Shown: positions 1 through 9,100, counted from the stretch's first letter. The stretch is 12,274 bases of DNA from Planctomycetota bacterium (GCA_022573485.1 JACZTW010000088.1:1-12274); one strand, 5' to 3'. Notes: a model not told the origin generated them from the letters alone. Numbers and translations: made by a program.

Positions 1-44
1 GCCATGAGTATGGGGGCTACGACACAAACAACCCGAAAACTTGC

Positions 45-50
45 GAGGAG
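45..50 (+). promoter_or_regulatory. Ribosome binding site that fixes the start of the first gene
   Basis: GAGGAG lies 7 bases before the ATG at 58. The in-frame ATGs at 4 and 10 have little sequence before them in the window, and using them would put 18 polar residues in front of a good signal peptide. The site therefore favours 58 as the start. Confidence 0.7.
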
Positions 51-57
51 AATCAAA

Positions 58-1446
58 ATGGTGATGACCGCAACATCGAGACCCAGGCTTTCTGTCATTG
101 GCATGGTGCTGGCTTGCGCGTTGGTGACAACAGCTTGGATGAGCGGTGCCGCCTGGGCGTGCCCGCCGGCGGCGAAGAAGGCCAAGGGGAATTCAGGATT
201 TCGAGTCCCCGGCCCCGCACCACGCAATATCAGCGACGATGGGGGCGCCGGCGTGAGTACATTTGAGCAGCATATGTCTGGCAAGAAAGCACCGAAGACC
301 AAGAAAGCGCCGAAGTCAGCTAAAGCACCGAAGGCCAGAAGCGCCAAGAGAGCTAAGAAGACCGTCAGGGCCAGATCCCGGGCGGACGCCGCCCCGCGTG
401 CGTGGTTGAACGCAACCGCGTTGGCTCGATATTACACGCTGCTTTCGGGTGACGCTGATGAGTCCCACGTTGAGCGGTTTGAGGAGCGCATGCGCCGACT
501 TGAAGAGCGGCTGGAGCGCTTTACGGAGCGAATGGAGCGGCAGTTGGAACGGCAGGTGGAAAGGCAGTTTCGATACGTGCCGCAGGTCTGGCCTGCGCCA
601 GCGGCACCTCAGGCCCCAGAGGCTTTCTTCGCACCCCGCGGAGACGGCGGCGAGAACATGTGGCGCACGTACCGTCTTTCGGAAGGCAAACTGAAAGAGC
701 TGACCGAGCTGATGGTGCGTTCAGACGTGCCCATTTTCGTCAGGCCGCATGATGACCGCATCGACGTGCAGGGCACGGCGTCGCAGCAGAGAATCTTCAA
801 AGCATTCGTCGATATGATCGATCCGCCCGAGGGCGCTGATGCCCGAGAAGCGATTCTGAGGCAGAATCTGGCGACCGACGCGTTGGTCCAACGGGTTCAA
901 ATGGAGAGCGAGTCGCGGGCCATGGAAGTGCGGGCGCGTATGTTGGAGCAGCGCAGCGAGCAGTTTGAACAGCGGGCTGAGGAACTTCAAATGCGCGCAG
1001 AAGAGCTGCAATCCGCCGCCGAAATCCTCCAGGATCGTTTGAAGACCAGAGCGCTTGAACAAGCAAGCGGGCTGATGCAGGAAGCACAGACGCTCCAGAA
1101 TGAGGCCGAGGTCTCTGGAAGGGAAGCCGAGGAGCTTGAAGTTAAGGCGGAGGAGTTGCAGGAGCGCGTTTCTGAACTCAGAGACTTCCTGGATGTCCTT
1201 CAGGATCAGGCCAAGCGCGCCGCCGAGCAAGCGTGGTGGGCGCCGGAGGCCGTCGTGCAGGGCGAGTTGGCGGGTGTCGCGGATCCGGTCCCGCCGGCTC
1301 TCGGCATCGCGCCGTTGCCGGCACTGCCAGAAGTCGCGCCGACACCGGCATTGCTGGAGATCGGTCCGGAGCCGGCTGATGTTGTACCACTACTTCCGGC
1401 TGCGGAAATCGCCCCGGAGCCTGTGGATGTCGAGCCGAAGCGCTAG
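58..1446 (+). CDS. Secreted coiled-coil protein with Lys/Ala/Pro repeats, unknown function
   Basis: I do not recognise this 462-residue protein as a named family. Residues 1-34 form a signal peptide: a basic start, a hydrophobic core around 11-27 and a probable cleavage after Ala-Trp-Ala at 34. The next residue is Cys, but the site does not fit a lipobox well. Residues 75-103 are a basic Lys/Ala/Pro repeat resembling histone H1 tails. Residues about 132-171 and 262-391 are Glu/Arg/Gln/Leu-rich heptad-like sequence, very likely coiled coil. Between them, residues about 201-256 form a compact segment (DVPIFVRPHDDRIDVQGT) that looks like a small alpha/beta domain of the secretin N-domain/STN kind; this is a guess from sequence pattern only. 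The tail from about 400 is Pro/Ala/Glu/Val-rich. I infer export across the inner membrane and a structural or scaffold role in the envelope. The gene is 194 bases upstream of the TPR gene on the same strand, so it may be co-transcribed, but a GC hairpin lies between them. Confidence 0.75.
   Translation: MVMTATSRPRLSVIGMVLACALVTTAWMSGAAWACPPAAKKAKGNSGFRVPGPAPRNISDDGGAGVSTFEQHMSGKKAPKTKKAPKSAKAPKARSAKRAKKTVRARSRADAAPRAWLNATALARYYTLLSGDADESHVERFEERMRRLEERLERFTERMERQLERQVERQFRYVPQVWPAPAAPQAPEAFFAPRGDGGENMWRTYRLSEGKLKELTELMVRSDVPIFVRPHDDRIDVQGTASQQRIFKAFVDMIDPPEGADAREAILRQNLATDALVQRVQMESESRAMEVRARMLEQRSEQFEQRAEELQMRAEELQSAAEILQDRLKTRALEQASGLMQEAQTLQNEAEVSGREAEELEVKAEELQERVSELRDFLDVLQDQAKRAAEQAWWAPEAVVQGELAGVADPVPPALGIAPLPALPEVAPTPALLEIGPEPADVVPLLPAAEIAPEPVDVEPKR
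283..336 (+). repeat. Three tandem 18-bp units encoding KKAPK(T/S) repeats
   Basis: Three adjacent 18-base units (283-300, 301-318, 319-336) share the core AAAGC(A/G)CCGAAG and encode KKAPKT, KKAPKS and AKAPKA. They form the start of the basic histone-H1-like region. Unlike the repeats in the TPR and permease genes, these units are not palindromic, so they look like an ordinary coding repeat. Confidence 0.7.
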
Positions 1447-1447
1447 T

Positions 1448-1466
1448 GCGGGCGGAGCCGCCCCGC
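1448..1466 (+). terminator. GC-rich hairpin just after the first gene, possible weak terminator
   Basis: GGGCGG (1450-1455) can pair with CCGCCC (1458-1463), and the outer GC pairs extend the stem past one bulged C. The apical loop must open by one pair to be stable. No run of T follows directly (the nearest is TTTT about 30 bases on), so intrinsic termination is uncertain. The rest of the 1447-1640 gap shows no other clear feature besides the ribosome binding site near its end. Confidence 0.3.
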
Positions 1467-1626
1467 TGCGGCGCGTTACTGATTTTGTCCGATTCCTGAT
1501 GAGATTGCCTGATGCTGGCTTCACCGCGAATTGTCGGTGGCCGAATCGAACGCGGCGAGCCTGTCGCCGCACGGGGAACGTGCGTGAAGAGATTGGTGAA
1601 AAGACGTGTTGAGTTCTCGGGAATTC

Positions 1627-1632
1627 GAGGTG
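1627..1632 (+). promoter_or_regulatory. Ribosome binding site that decides the start of the TPR gene
   Basis: GAGGTG lies 8 bases before the ATG at 1641. The reading frame stays open back to an ATG at 1512, but that start would place 43 mostly basic residues before a clean signal peptide. The site together with the signal peptide makes 1641 the better start. Confidence 0.65.
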
Positions 1633-1640
1633 TTTGTCTG

Positions 1641-4600
1641 ATGCCCTTCATCCAGTTGATCCATCGCGGACCGCGGAAGTGCCTGCTGGCGCTGGCCGGA
1701 TTGTCGAGTTGTTTGGTCTGGTTGGCTGCGGCGAATGCGGACGATGGCGGCGATGCCGTTCTGCGCGAGTATCACAGTGGCAACGGACTGCTGAAGCGGG
1801 GCATGCACAAAATGGCGGCGGCCGAATACGGCAAGTTCCTCGCCACGCACGGTAATCACGAGAAGGCGCCAACGGCGCGGTATGGTTTGGGCGTCTGCCT
1901 TTATCACCTGGGGCAGTACGACGAGGCCGCGAAGGAGCTCGGCAAAGTCTCGAAGCTGAAGGACTTCGACTTCGCGGCTGAAGTGGCGACGCTTTTGGGG
2001 CAGTGTCACTTAGCTCGACAAGAGTATGCAGAGGCCGCGGTGAGCTTTGGGCGTGTTGTTCAGGATTACGCGGGTCACGATACGGCGGATGATGCTGCGG
2101 CACTCGCCATTGAGTCGCTGTATCGGGCGGGACGACTGGAGGGTGTCCAGCCGTCTTTTGACTTGTTTGCGAAGAATTGGCCGGCGAGCCCGCTTCGCGA
2201 GCGTGCTGAGTTCTTCGCCGGTCTGGCAAGAATGGGCCTTGGGGATCATGGGAAGGCGGCGGAGCGGTTCGGCTCCATGTTGAATCGTTTCCCCGCTGGG
2301 GTGTTTGCAGGTCAGGCGACGCTGCTGGTGGCGCAGTGCCACCACCGCAATCGGCAGCCGGAGCGCGCAAAGTCGTTCTATGAAGCTGTCTTGAAGCTGG
2401 GTGACGAGCGGTACCTGCCGGAGGCGCTGCACGGCCTGGCGGTGGTCATGCAGCAGGCGGGTAAGACGAAACGCGCCGCTGCCTTGTTCCAGCGGTTGCT
2501 TGAGAAGTTCGGTGAGTCGACGCCGGCGTCCCCGACGCTGGCGTCCCCGACGCTGGTGTCCCCGACGCTGGTGTCCTCGGCGTGGCTGCGCCTCGGCCAG
2601 TGTCGTTATGCGCTGGGTGAGTACAAAGAGGCGCTCAGCGCTCTCGCGAGCGTGGCCTCAGATGATGTGCAGCACGCAGATGACGCCGCCTACTGGTCGG
2701 CCAAGTGCGAGTTCAAGCGAGAGAAGTTCGGTCGAGCGGCGGGCAAGTTGAAATCGGCGATTCAGCGTTACCCGAAGAGCGAACTCGCTCCTGAGATGCG
2801 TTATGACTTGGCTATTGCGCTGTTGCGTTCGGACGATGCGCAGGGGGCGGTCGCAGCGCTCGAGCAATTCAGTCGCCTTCACCCAGAGCATGAGTTGGCC
2901 GTCGAAGCGCTCTACTTGCTTGCGGCGACGGAGCACCAACGGGCACAATACGACCGCAGCCAGACGCACTGCCGCGCGTTCCTGAAACAGCATCCGCAGC
3001 AGCAACATTCCGCCGGAATCGCGTTCCTCATCGGTGAGAATGACTATCTGATAGGACGCTATGAGGAGGCGGCCGATGCTTTTGGGCGGCATCTCAGCCG
3101 CTATCCGAACGACGCGCAGGCTTTGAAGGCGCGTTTCCGTCTGGGCATGGCGTCATACCATTTGGGGCGGTACGACGATGCACAGGCGACGCTCGCCGGA
3201 ATCAAGTATGGGAGCGATGCGGCGAGGGCTTTTCATGCGGGACTGTTGGCCTTGGGGGACGTATATTACAAACGCGGCGAGTGGGAGCAAGCCGAGCACT
3301 ATCTGGATCAGTATCTGAGTGGGGACGCCAGCGTCGGGGACGCAGATTCGATTGCTTCGGCAGATGCGGCACTGCTGAAGCTAGGGCTGGCGCGGATCAG
3401 GCAAGGGCACCACAAGGAATCGCTGCCCCAATTCAACCTCCTGATCGTGGAGCATCGTTTGAGCCCGCATTGGCTGCAGGCCGTGTTCGAGCGCGGTCAG
3501 GCTTACTTGGCCCTTAAGGATTCGGCGAAGGCGACCGCCGACTTTGAGCAAGTGCTGGCGGAGGGGCCAGATTCGCGTTTCGCCGTTCATGCAGCGAACC
3601 ATCTCGGCTCGATCGCACTGAAGGATCGCCGGTATGATCGCGCTGCGCAGTACTTCGCTGACGTTCAAAGTTACTCGGGTGCGGAGGCCGTCAGCGCAGG
3701 CGCGCTGTTCCAACAGGCGCAGGTTCTGATGGCCGCAAGGCAATTCGATGCGGCGGGATCAAAGTTTTCGGATTTTCTGAAGCGATACCCTGCGCACAAT
3801 CATGCCGTTCGGGCGCAAAGTCAATTGATCGTCGCTCTGGCCCGCCAGGAGCATTTCGCCGACGCGCTTGAGCAGATCACGGCTTTTGAGAGGCGCGATT
3901 CCAAGAAAATAGATGTCGCGCTTCTTGCAACAGTTCTTTATGAGAAAGCATGGGCTTCGCGCAAGCTAGGCCACGAGGAGCAGGCGCAGTTTGCCTATCG
4001 ACGCCTCATCGAGTTGAAGACCGGTGGCGAGCTGGAAGCTCATTCGCTCCTGGAACTTGCGGAACTCGAAGCAAGTGTGGAGCAATGGTCGGAGGCAGTG
4101 ACGTTGCTCACGCAACTCAAGAAACGAATTGACGCAAGCGACTCGATGGTCCCGTCGGCCGTCGCGGAGCAGGGAACCTACCGCCTCGGCGTCTATCTCT
4201 TCAAGATGGGCCGGTACGGTCAGGCGGCTACGAGATTCGAGGCCTTCGTCGAACAGTTCAGCGACAGCGCCGTGGTCGCTTCCGCGAGCTTTTTCTGCGG
4301 CGAGGCCTACTTCAAGTCAGCCAATCACCGCAGTGCGGTCAAGCATCTGGCGCGCGTGGTCGAACAGTTTCCTTCTCACGAAACCGCCGCTCCCAGCCTG
4401 CTGCGTTTGGGTGAATGTCTCGCTGTACTCCAGAAGTGGAAGAAGAGTGAAGAGGTTTTCGCGCAACACTTGGCTCGTTTCGCCGACGGCGATTTGTGGT
4501 ACCAGGCGCAGTTCGGCGTGGGCTGGGCTCGCGAGAACCAGGAACGCTACGACGAGGCAATCGAGGCGTATCGAGAGGTCGTCGAGCGACATCAGGGCGA

Positions 4601-4886
4601 AACGGCGGCCCGCGCGCAGTTCCAGATCGGCGAGTGCCTCTACGCTCAAAAGAAGTTCGAGCCGGCGGCCCGCGAGTTGATCAAAGTGGACATTCTCTAT
4701 GCGTACCCGGAGTGGAGCGCCGCGGCGCTTTACGAAGCGGGGCGCTGTATGCAGCATCTCGGCCAGGATGCACAGGCTCGCGAGCAGTTCAAGCAGGTTG
4801 CGGGCAAGTACAAGCAAACGCGCTGGGCTCAGATGGCGGAGGAGAGTCTGGCTAAGCGCCCCGCTCCGGTTCCAAGAGGCGGTTGA
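1641..4886 (+). CDS. Large secreted tetratricopeptide-repeat protein
   Basis: This 1081-residue protein starts with a signal peptide (basic start, hydrophobic core about 13-30, likely cleavage after Ala-Asn-Ala at 33), so it should act in the periplasm or at the outer membrane. The rest is almost entirely TPR helix pairs, roughly two dozen by eye. They follow the pattern Leu-Gly-x-x-x-(Tyr/Leu)-x-x-Gly-x-(Tyr/Phe)-(Asp/Glu)-x-Ala, with a Phe/Tyr-Pro turn ending each pair, as in BamD/YfiO and CpoB/YbgF proteins. TPR arrays bind other proteins and have no catalytic role of their own. It is far longer than CpoB (about 260 residues) or BamD (about 245). Two inter-repeat loops are enlarged by in-frame palindromic repeats (residues 296-310 and 561-568). 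The ExbB family gene follows after 60 bases, which suggests the TPR protein is the periplasmic partner of the proton-channel complex, much as CpoB accompanies Tol-Pal. That role is inferred from context. The C-terminus is a short Pro/Arg/Gly tail. Confidence 0.88.
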   Translation: MPFIQLIHRGPRKCLLALAGLSSCLVWLAAANADDGGDAVLREYHSGNGLLKRGMHKMAAAEYGKFLATHGNHEKAPTARYGLGVCLYHLGQYDEAAKELGKVSKLKDFDFAAEVATLLGQCHLARQEYAEAAVSFGRVVQDYAGHDTADDAAALAIESLYRAGRLEGVQPSFDLFAKNWPASPLRERAEFFAGLARMGLGDHGKAAERFGSMLNRFPAGVFAGQATLLVAQCHHRNRQPERAKSFYEAVLKLGDERYLPEALHGLAVVMQQAGKTKRAAALFQRLLEKFGESTPASPTLASPTLVSPTLVSSAWLRLGQCRYALGEYKEALSALASVASDDVQHADDAAYWSAKCEFKREKFGRAAGKLKSAIQRYPKSELAPEMRYDLAIALLRSDDAQGAVAALEQFSRLHPEHELAVEALYLLAATEHQRAQYDRSQTHCRAFLKQHPQQQHSAGIAFLIGENDYLIGRYEEAADAFGRHLSRYPNDAQALKARFRLGMASYHLGRYDDAQATLAGIKYGSDAARAFHAGLLALGDVYYKRGEWEQAEHYLDQYLSGDASVGDADSIASADAALLKLGLARIRQGHHKESLPQFNLLIVEHRLSPHWLQAVFERGQAYLALKDSAKATADFEQVLAEGPDSRFAVHAANHLGSIALKDRRYDRAAQYFADVQSYSGAEAVSAGALFQQAQVLMAARQFDAAGSKFSDFLKRYPAHNHAVRAQSQLIVALARQEHFADALEQITAFERRDSKKIDVALLATVLYEKAWASRKLGHEEQAQFAYRRLIELKTGGELEAHSLLELAELEASVEQWSEAVTLLTQLKKRIDASDSMVPSAVAEQGTYRLGVYLFKMGRYGQAATRFEAFVEQFSDSAVVASASFFCGEAYFKSANHRSAVKHLARVVEQFPSHETAAPSLLRLGECLAVLQKWKKSEEVFAQHLARFADGDLWYQAQFGVGWARENQERYDEAIEAYREVVERHQGETAARAQFQIGECLYAQKKFEPAARELIKVDILYAYPEWSAAALYEAGRCMQHLGQDAQAREQFKQVAGKYKQTRWAQMAEESLAKRPAPVPRGG
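2526..2584 (+). repeat. In-frame tandem 15-bp palindromic repeat in the TPR gene
   Basis: Three good copies (2526-2540, 2541-2555, 2556-2570) and one decayed copy (2571-2584) of GCGTCCCCGACGCTG. The core GCGTC-CCC-GACGC is an inverted repeat with a 3-base loop, and adjoining units also pair (GACGC-TG-GCGTC), so the array can fold into nested hairpins. It encodes ASPTL, ASPTL, VSPTL. The position is the loop between the end of one TPR (after EKFGES) and the next helix (SAWLRLGQ), a permissive site. The unit length keeps the frame. Confidence 0.85.
3321..3343 (-). repeat. Inverted second copy of the 15-bp palindromic repeat
   Basis: These 23 bases are the exact reverse complement of 2526-2548, the repeat about 0.8 kb upstream in the same gene. 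Read in the gene's frame they encode GDASVGDA (residues 561-568), a different peptide from the first site. They again fall in a lengthened loop between TPR units. An exact 23-base match in opposite orientation with different coding content argues for DNA-level spread and not for duplication of a protein repeat. Confidence 0.85.
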
Positions 4887-4946
4887 TTGAAGCGACTCAA
4901 GAATCACGATGAGGACGAGTAACAATGTGGACAGGGGAGTGAACTG

Positions 4947-5741
4947 GTGAAATCTCTCGTAAACACGGTATTGGCGGGCATGTTGGGACAGGGTGCTGGC
5001 GCGGAGGTCGTCCCCACGCGTGACTCGGTTGAAGTTCAGTCGGTGTGGGATTTCATCCTCAAGGGTGGGCCGATGATGATCCCGCTGGCGATCTGCTCGC
5101 TTGTCGCATTGGCCGTGATCGTTGAGCGGATAATGTCACTACGCCGCAGCCGGGTCATACCGCCGGGCTTTATGGATGGCCTTAAAGCGGAAATGAAGAA
5201 TGGAACCGAGGATCATGCCCGCGCCGTCGATTTCTGCCGACGAAACGGCAGTCCCATCGCCAACATACTCGCGGCAGGCATCCGGAAGCTGGCTAAGCCT
5301 ATTGAAGTCGTCGAGAAGCACATTCAGGACGCCGGCGAGCGCGAAATGGTTCGACTTCGGAAGTATCTGCGTTTGCTCTCGGTCGTGGCCGCTATTGCGC
5401 CGCTCATGGGCCTGTTGGGCACTATCTTCGGTATGATCCGCGCCTTCCAGACCGTGGCCATCTCTCCCGAAGCGATGGGCAAGACCGCACTGATGGCCAA
5501 AGGTATTTACGAAGCCATGATCACCACCGCCGCCGGTTTGATCTTGGCGATTCCCGTGTTGGTGTGCTACCACTGGATCTCCGCCAAGATCGATCGGCTC
5601 GTGTTTGATATGGATCAATTGACAGTGGAGTTCATAGAAGATCATGCTCCCGAGCCTGCGACCTCCAATCAGGACTCCCGAAGACTCGAGATCGCCGACG
5701 CGTCCGAGCCCGCCGTTGAGGTGGCTGCTGCCGCCTCCTGA
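4947..5741 (+). CDS. exbB: MotA/TolQ/ExbB family proton channel protein
   Basis: Inner-membrane subunit of a proton-driven complex: ExbB/TolQ pentamers surround an ExbD/TolR dimer and turn proton flow into motion of a TonB- or TolA-type transducer. The 264 residues contain three membrane helices, about 42-63, 143-168 and 186-209, with a cytoplasmic domain between the first two. The family signature is plain: APLMGLLGTIFGMIRAF in helix 2 (151-167) and ITTAAGLILAIPV in helix 3 (192-204), including the conserved Thr residues facing the channel. About 40 residues precede helix 1. The start is GTG with GGGGAG 7 bases upstream; no nearby ATG fits. The ExbD gene follows after 12 bases. Whether it is closer to ExbB or to TolQ cannot be decided by eye; the symbol is given at family level. 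Confidence 0.93.
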   Translation: MKSLVNTVLAGMLGQGAGAEVVPTRDSVEVQSVWDFILKGGPMMIPLAICSLVALAVIVERIMSLRRSRVIPPGFMDGLKAEMKNGTEDHARAVDFCRRNGSPIANILAAGIRKLAKPIEVVEKHIQDAGEREMVRLRKYLRLLSVVAAIAPLMGLLGTIFGMIRAFQTVAISPEAMGKTALMAKGIYEAMITTAAGLILAIPVLVCYHWISAKIDRLVFDMDQLTVEFIEDHAPEPATSNQDSRRLEIADASEPAVEVAAAAS

Positions 5742-5753
5742 GGATTCGCCGCA

Positions 5754-6167
5754 ATGTTGCTCAAACCACATGAAGCTGAGTCCCAACTGTCGATAGAGAT
5801 GACGCCCATGATCGACATGGTATTCCTCCTGCTGATTTTCTTTCTGGTCGCGACGAGCTTCCATCAGGAAGAGCGCGAAATGCAGATCGCACTGCCGGTG
5901 GCACAATCAGCCGGCCCGATCAGTTTGGCTCTGCGTGAATTGGTCATCAACGTTGATGGGCAGGGCCGAATCATTGTGTCCGGGCGTGAGATCAGCCCCG
6001 AGGACTTGCACGGCATGGTCGTTGACGCCCTGGCGGGCAACCCGGATCAAAAAGTGACGATTCGTGGTGATCGCAGCGTGGCTTATGAGGCGGTCGTTCG
6101 CGTGCTGGACATCTGCAAGACCGGCGGGATTCAAGAGCCCTATCTCGATACGGTTCTCAATGATTGA
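5754..6167 (+). CDS. exbD: ExbD/TolR family biopolymer transport protein
   Basis: Partner of the ExbB family subunit encoded just upstream. The 137 residues have the usual length and layout: a short cytoplasmic start, one membrane helix (about 17-36) and a periplasmic domain (about 45-137). The helix carries the family signature MTPMIDMVFLLLIFFLV, with Asp21 at the proton-carrying position (Asp25 in E. coli ExbD, Asp23 in TolR). The periplasmic part has the expected pattern, including ALRELVINVDGQGRI and KVTIRGDRSVAYEAVVRVLD. GAGGA overlaps the stop codon of the previous gene and lies 9 bases before the ATG. The next gene begins at or just after this stop, so the two are probably translationally coupled. 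ExbD versus TolR is not resolvable by eye. Confidence 0.95.
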   Translation: MLLKPHEAESQLSIEMTPMIDMVFLLLIFFLVATSFHQEEREMQIALPVAQSAGPISLALRELVINVDGQGRIIVSGREISPEDLHGMVVDALAGNPDQKVTIRGDRSVAYEAVVRVLDICKTGGIQEPYLDTVLND

Positions 6168-6175
6168 CGCAGCAC

Positions 6176-9100
6176 ATGGCCCAATTCGAAGTTCGCAACT
6201 CAACTCCGCCTGACACCAAACGCAGACGATACTGGCCCCTGTGGGTAGCCGGCCTCGTGCTGTTCGGGGCCATGGCGGTCAGCGGCTGGCAACTGTGGTT
6301 TGCACGGCAAGCGTTCTACAGCGACGCCGACACAATCAATCAACCTGCCGAAACGGCTGTTGTGCGCGACATTCTCTGGCAACCGCCGCAGAGGCTCGCC
6401 GAACTGATCAACACGCTCGAAGACGACTACGAGCCCCGCCCGAGCGCCGATGGACAATTACTCTACCTGGTGAGGGGCAAGGCGGGCGAGAATGCGGATA
6501 TCTTTTGCTGCGCGCGGTCAATTGATGGTTGGAGTCAGGCGACTCCGCTGGAGATGATCAACAGTGAATTCGACGATCTCGGCCCGGAGCCGAGCGCGGA
6601 TGGAAAGAAAATCTACTTCTACAGCGACCGTCCGGGCGGCAGCGGCGGTTACGACCTGTGGATGGCTGAAAGGAATGAAGACGGTTGGCAAACTCCGGTC
6701 AACCTCAGTCCATCGGTGAACTCAAAGTATAACGACTATGGGCCGGCGATCACGCCGGACGGCAAGACGCTGTACTACTCCAGCAATCGCCCGAGCGCCG
6801 ATGACGAGGTCGGTTCCGATCCGAATGCCTGGATCGCGACGCTGCGCGAAGACCTTTACCATCGCGACTACGATTTGTATTCCACTGCACTGAGCGAACG
6901 TGGCTGGAGCAATGCTGCGGCGGTCGATGTGCTCAACACGCCGCAGAACGAAGGTGCTGCGGCGATCAGTCCGTTCGGCGATTTCTTGTACTTCAGCTCG
7001 GATCGACCCCGTGGGGCGGGCGGGTTTGATCTCTACCGTGCATGGATTCGCCGTGGTGTGCTTCAGGAGCCGACTAATCTCGGTTCAGCCGTCAACACGC
7101 CGGCCAACGAACTTGACCCGGGGCTGGCGATGGGTGGTTACGCGCTTTATTTTAGTTCGGACCGCTCGCCGGAGCGCGGCGATCCACAAAAACCCAATGA
7201 CTACAACCTCTACTACACTTCATCGCGTGAAGTGTTCACAGATCATGAAGCGCGAACCGCGTCGATGAACTGGGCGGCCTTTTGGGAAGAGATCTTCCCG
7301 AACGTCCTGTGGCTGCTGTTGTCGCTGCTATTGATGCTGCTTCTGTTCTATCTGCTGCGCGGCGAGGCGTACCGCAAACTGAGCCTGCTGGTCCGCTGCC
7401 TGCTCGTGTCAATGCTTCTGCACATGTTGCTCGTTGTTCTGATGAGCTTCTGGAACGTCTCGGCGGCCATCGCACAGGCGATGCGCCGCAACGGGGGCAC
7501 ACGGGTTGTACTGGCTTCGCCTGCGGGCAGTAACGAAATCGCGATTCAGATTCGGGGACGGTTGGCCGATTTTGAAATGCCTTCGCCTTCGCAGAGAGAG
7601 GTTGAGCGACTGTCGCAGGAAGCTCTGGTCAAAGCTGAGAACACGCAAGTTGCGCTGGACATCTCGGTGAGTCGCCTCGAATTCGTCGAGCGCCTTGAAT
7701 TCGAACGCCAGGTCAAAGAGGCGCCTCAACCGATGCCCACGGAGTTCTTGTTTCATGAGCCGGCCGTGTCACTTGCCGAGCAAGTTCAGCCGGTCGACGT
7801 GCGTGTTGCCACGCCGAGCGCCAATAAGCCGGCGAATAGGCAGGAAGCCGAAATCGTGGCCCACGCGGAGCCGGCAGTTCTATCTCGAGCCAGTGTTCGT
7901 TCGCATGAGCAAGTGGATTCCCAATTCCAGCCAACAATCGTTGAAATCAGTCCATCATCCGTTGCGGGTGTTGACGTTGCCGAGAAACAAATGAGCTTGC
8001 ACAGAAGTCCTCATAAACCGGAGTTGGCGCGCGTCTCAATTGCACTTGAAACGCCGAGCGTTGATGTTGGAGCAATTGAGTTGTATGCACCACTCGAACT
8101 CACGCCGGTTTCGCTACCGCGGGCAAAGGTGGTGTCTGCTGAAGCTGCTGAGCCGACAGCGCAGGTTGAACCGCTATTGATCGCGACAGCGCCGCAGGCG
8201 GTGGCTTCCGGTCTGCTGGAGGCCGTCGAAGCTGACTCTGTGCGGCTTGCACCCGAAGAGTTCACGCCGTTGCAGACGGCTTCAGACTCTATTTCTCAGT
8301 TCGAGCCGCTGGATGTCGAGTATCCATCCGACAGCATCGTTGCAGACTTGCCGGGTGTGAATATCATAGCGGTTGACATACCTGAGTTCCGCGTCGGCAA
8401 TATCGCGATTCCCGGTCAGAAAGAACCGCCAAGTGAAGGGCAGCAAGAGATCACCTTCGACACAAGTGCGCTCGCCGAAGAAGATCACGCTGCGGAGCGG
8501 CATCATAATGTCACGGCAACGCCAATCACCGGTGAGCCAACTGTAGTGGCGCTAATGCCGACTCGGGACGATATGTTGGATTTGCGTGAGACAAGTCTCG
8601 CGGTTGTGATTAGCACGATCGCGGAGCCCGCGAATCTGCAAGCGCTGGCCAGCGATGCGAGTCTCAACGTGCGGAGTGTTTCAATCCCCGCATTGCCGGA
8701 CTCACTACTGGCCTTGCCTACGGAAACCACAACGCCGCCGAATCCTTACGCGCAGCGAAGCGAGGAAGAAAGAAAGGAACTGGTCGAGCGGCTGGGTGGC
8801 AGCGACGAGACGGAGCGTGCCGTTGCGCTGGCGCTGAAGTGGCTTTCGGCTCATCAGAGTGCCGATGGTCGCTGGGATGCGCGCAGGTTCGACGAGAACT
8901 GCGGTGCGTGCCGAGGCAAGACAAAGATCAAGGCGGATGTCGCGTTGACCGGTTTGTCTTTGTTATGTTTCCTGGCAGTCGATCACACACACGTCCAAGA
9001 AGGAGAATTTCAGGACACCGTTCGGCGAGGTCTGGATTGGCTGATCGCACAGCAGGAATCGAGTGGCGACCTGAGAGGCGGCGAGACGATGTACAGCCAC

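Noticed and set aside
1..7. End of an upstream gene at the left edge (TGA at 5-7 overlapping the ATG at 4)
   Set aside because: An ATGA overlap is suggestive, but only one full codon before the stop is visible, and the better gene start is at 58.
721..1230. Minus-strand open frame of 169 codons opposite the coiled-coil gene
   Set aside because: A Leu/Phe-rich antisense reading of Glu/Gln/Lys-rich coiled-coil codons; no start context or domain, and the plus-strand gene has a signal peptide and ribosome binding site.
1512..1640. N-terminal extension of the TPR protein from the ATG at 1512
   Set aside because: It would bury a clean signal peptide behind 43 residues; the ATG at 1641 has GAGGTG at good spacing.
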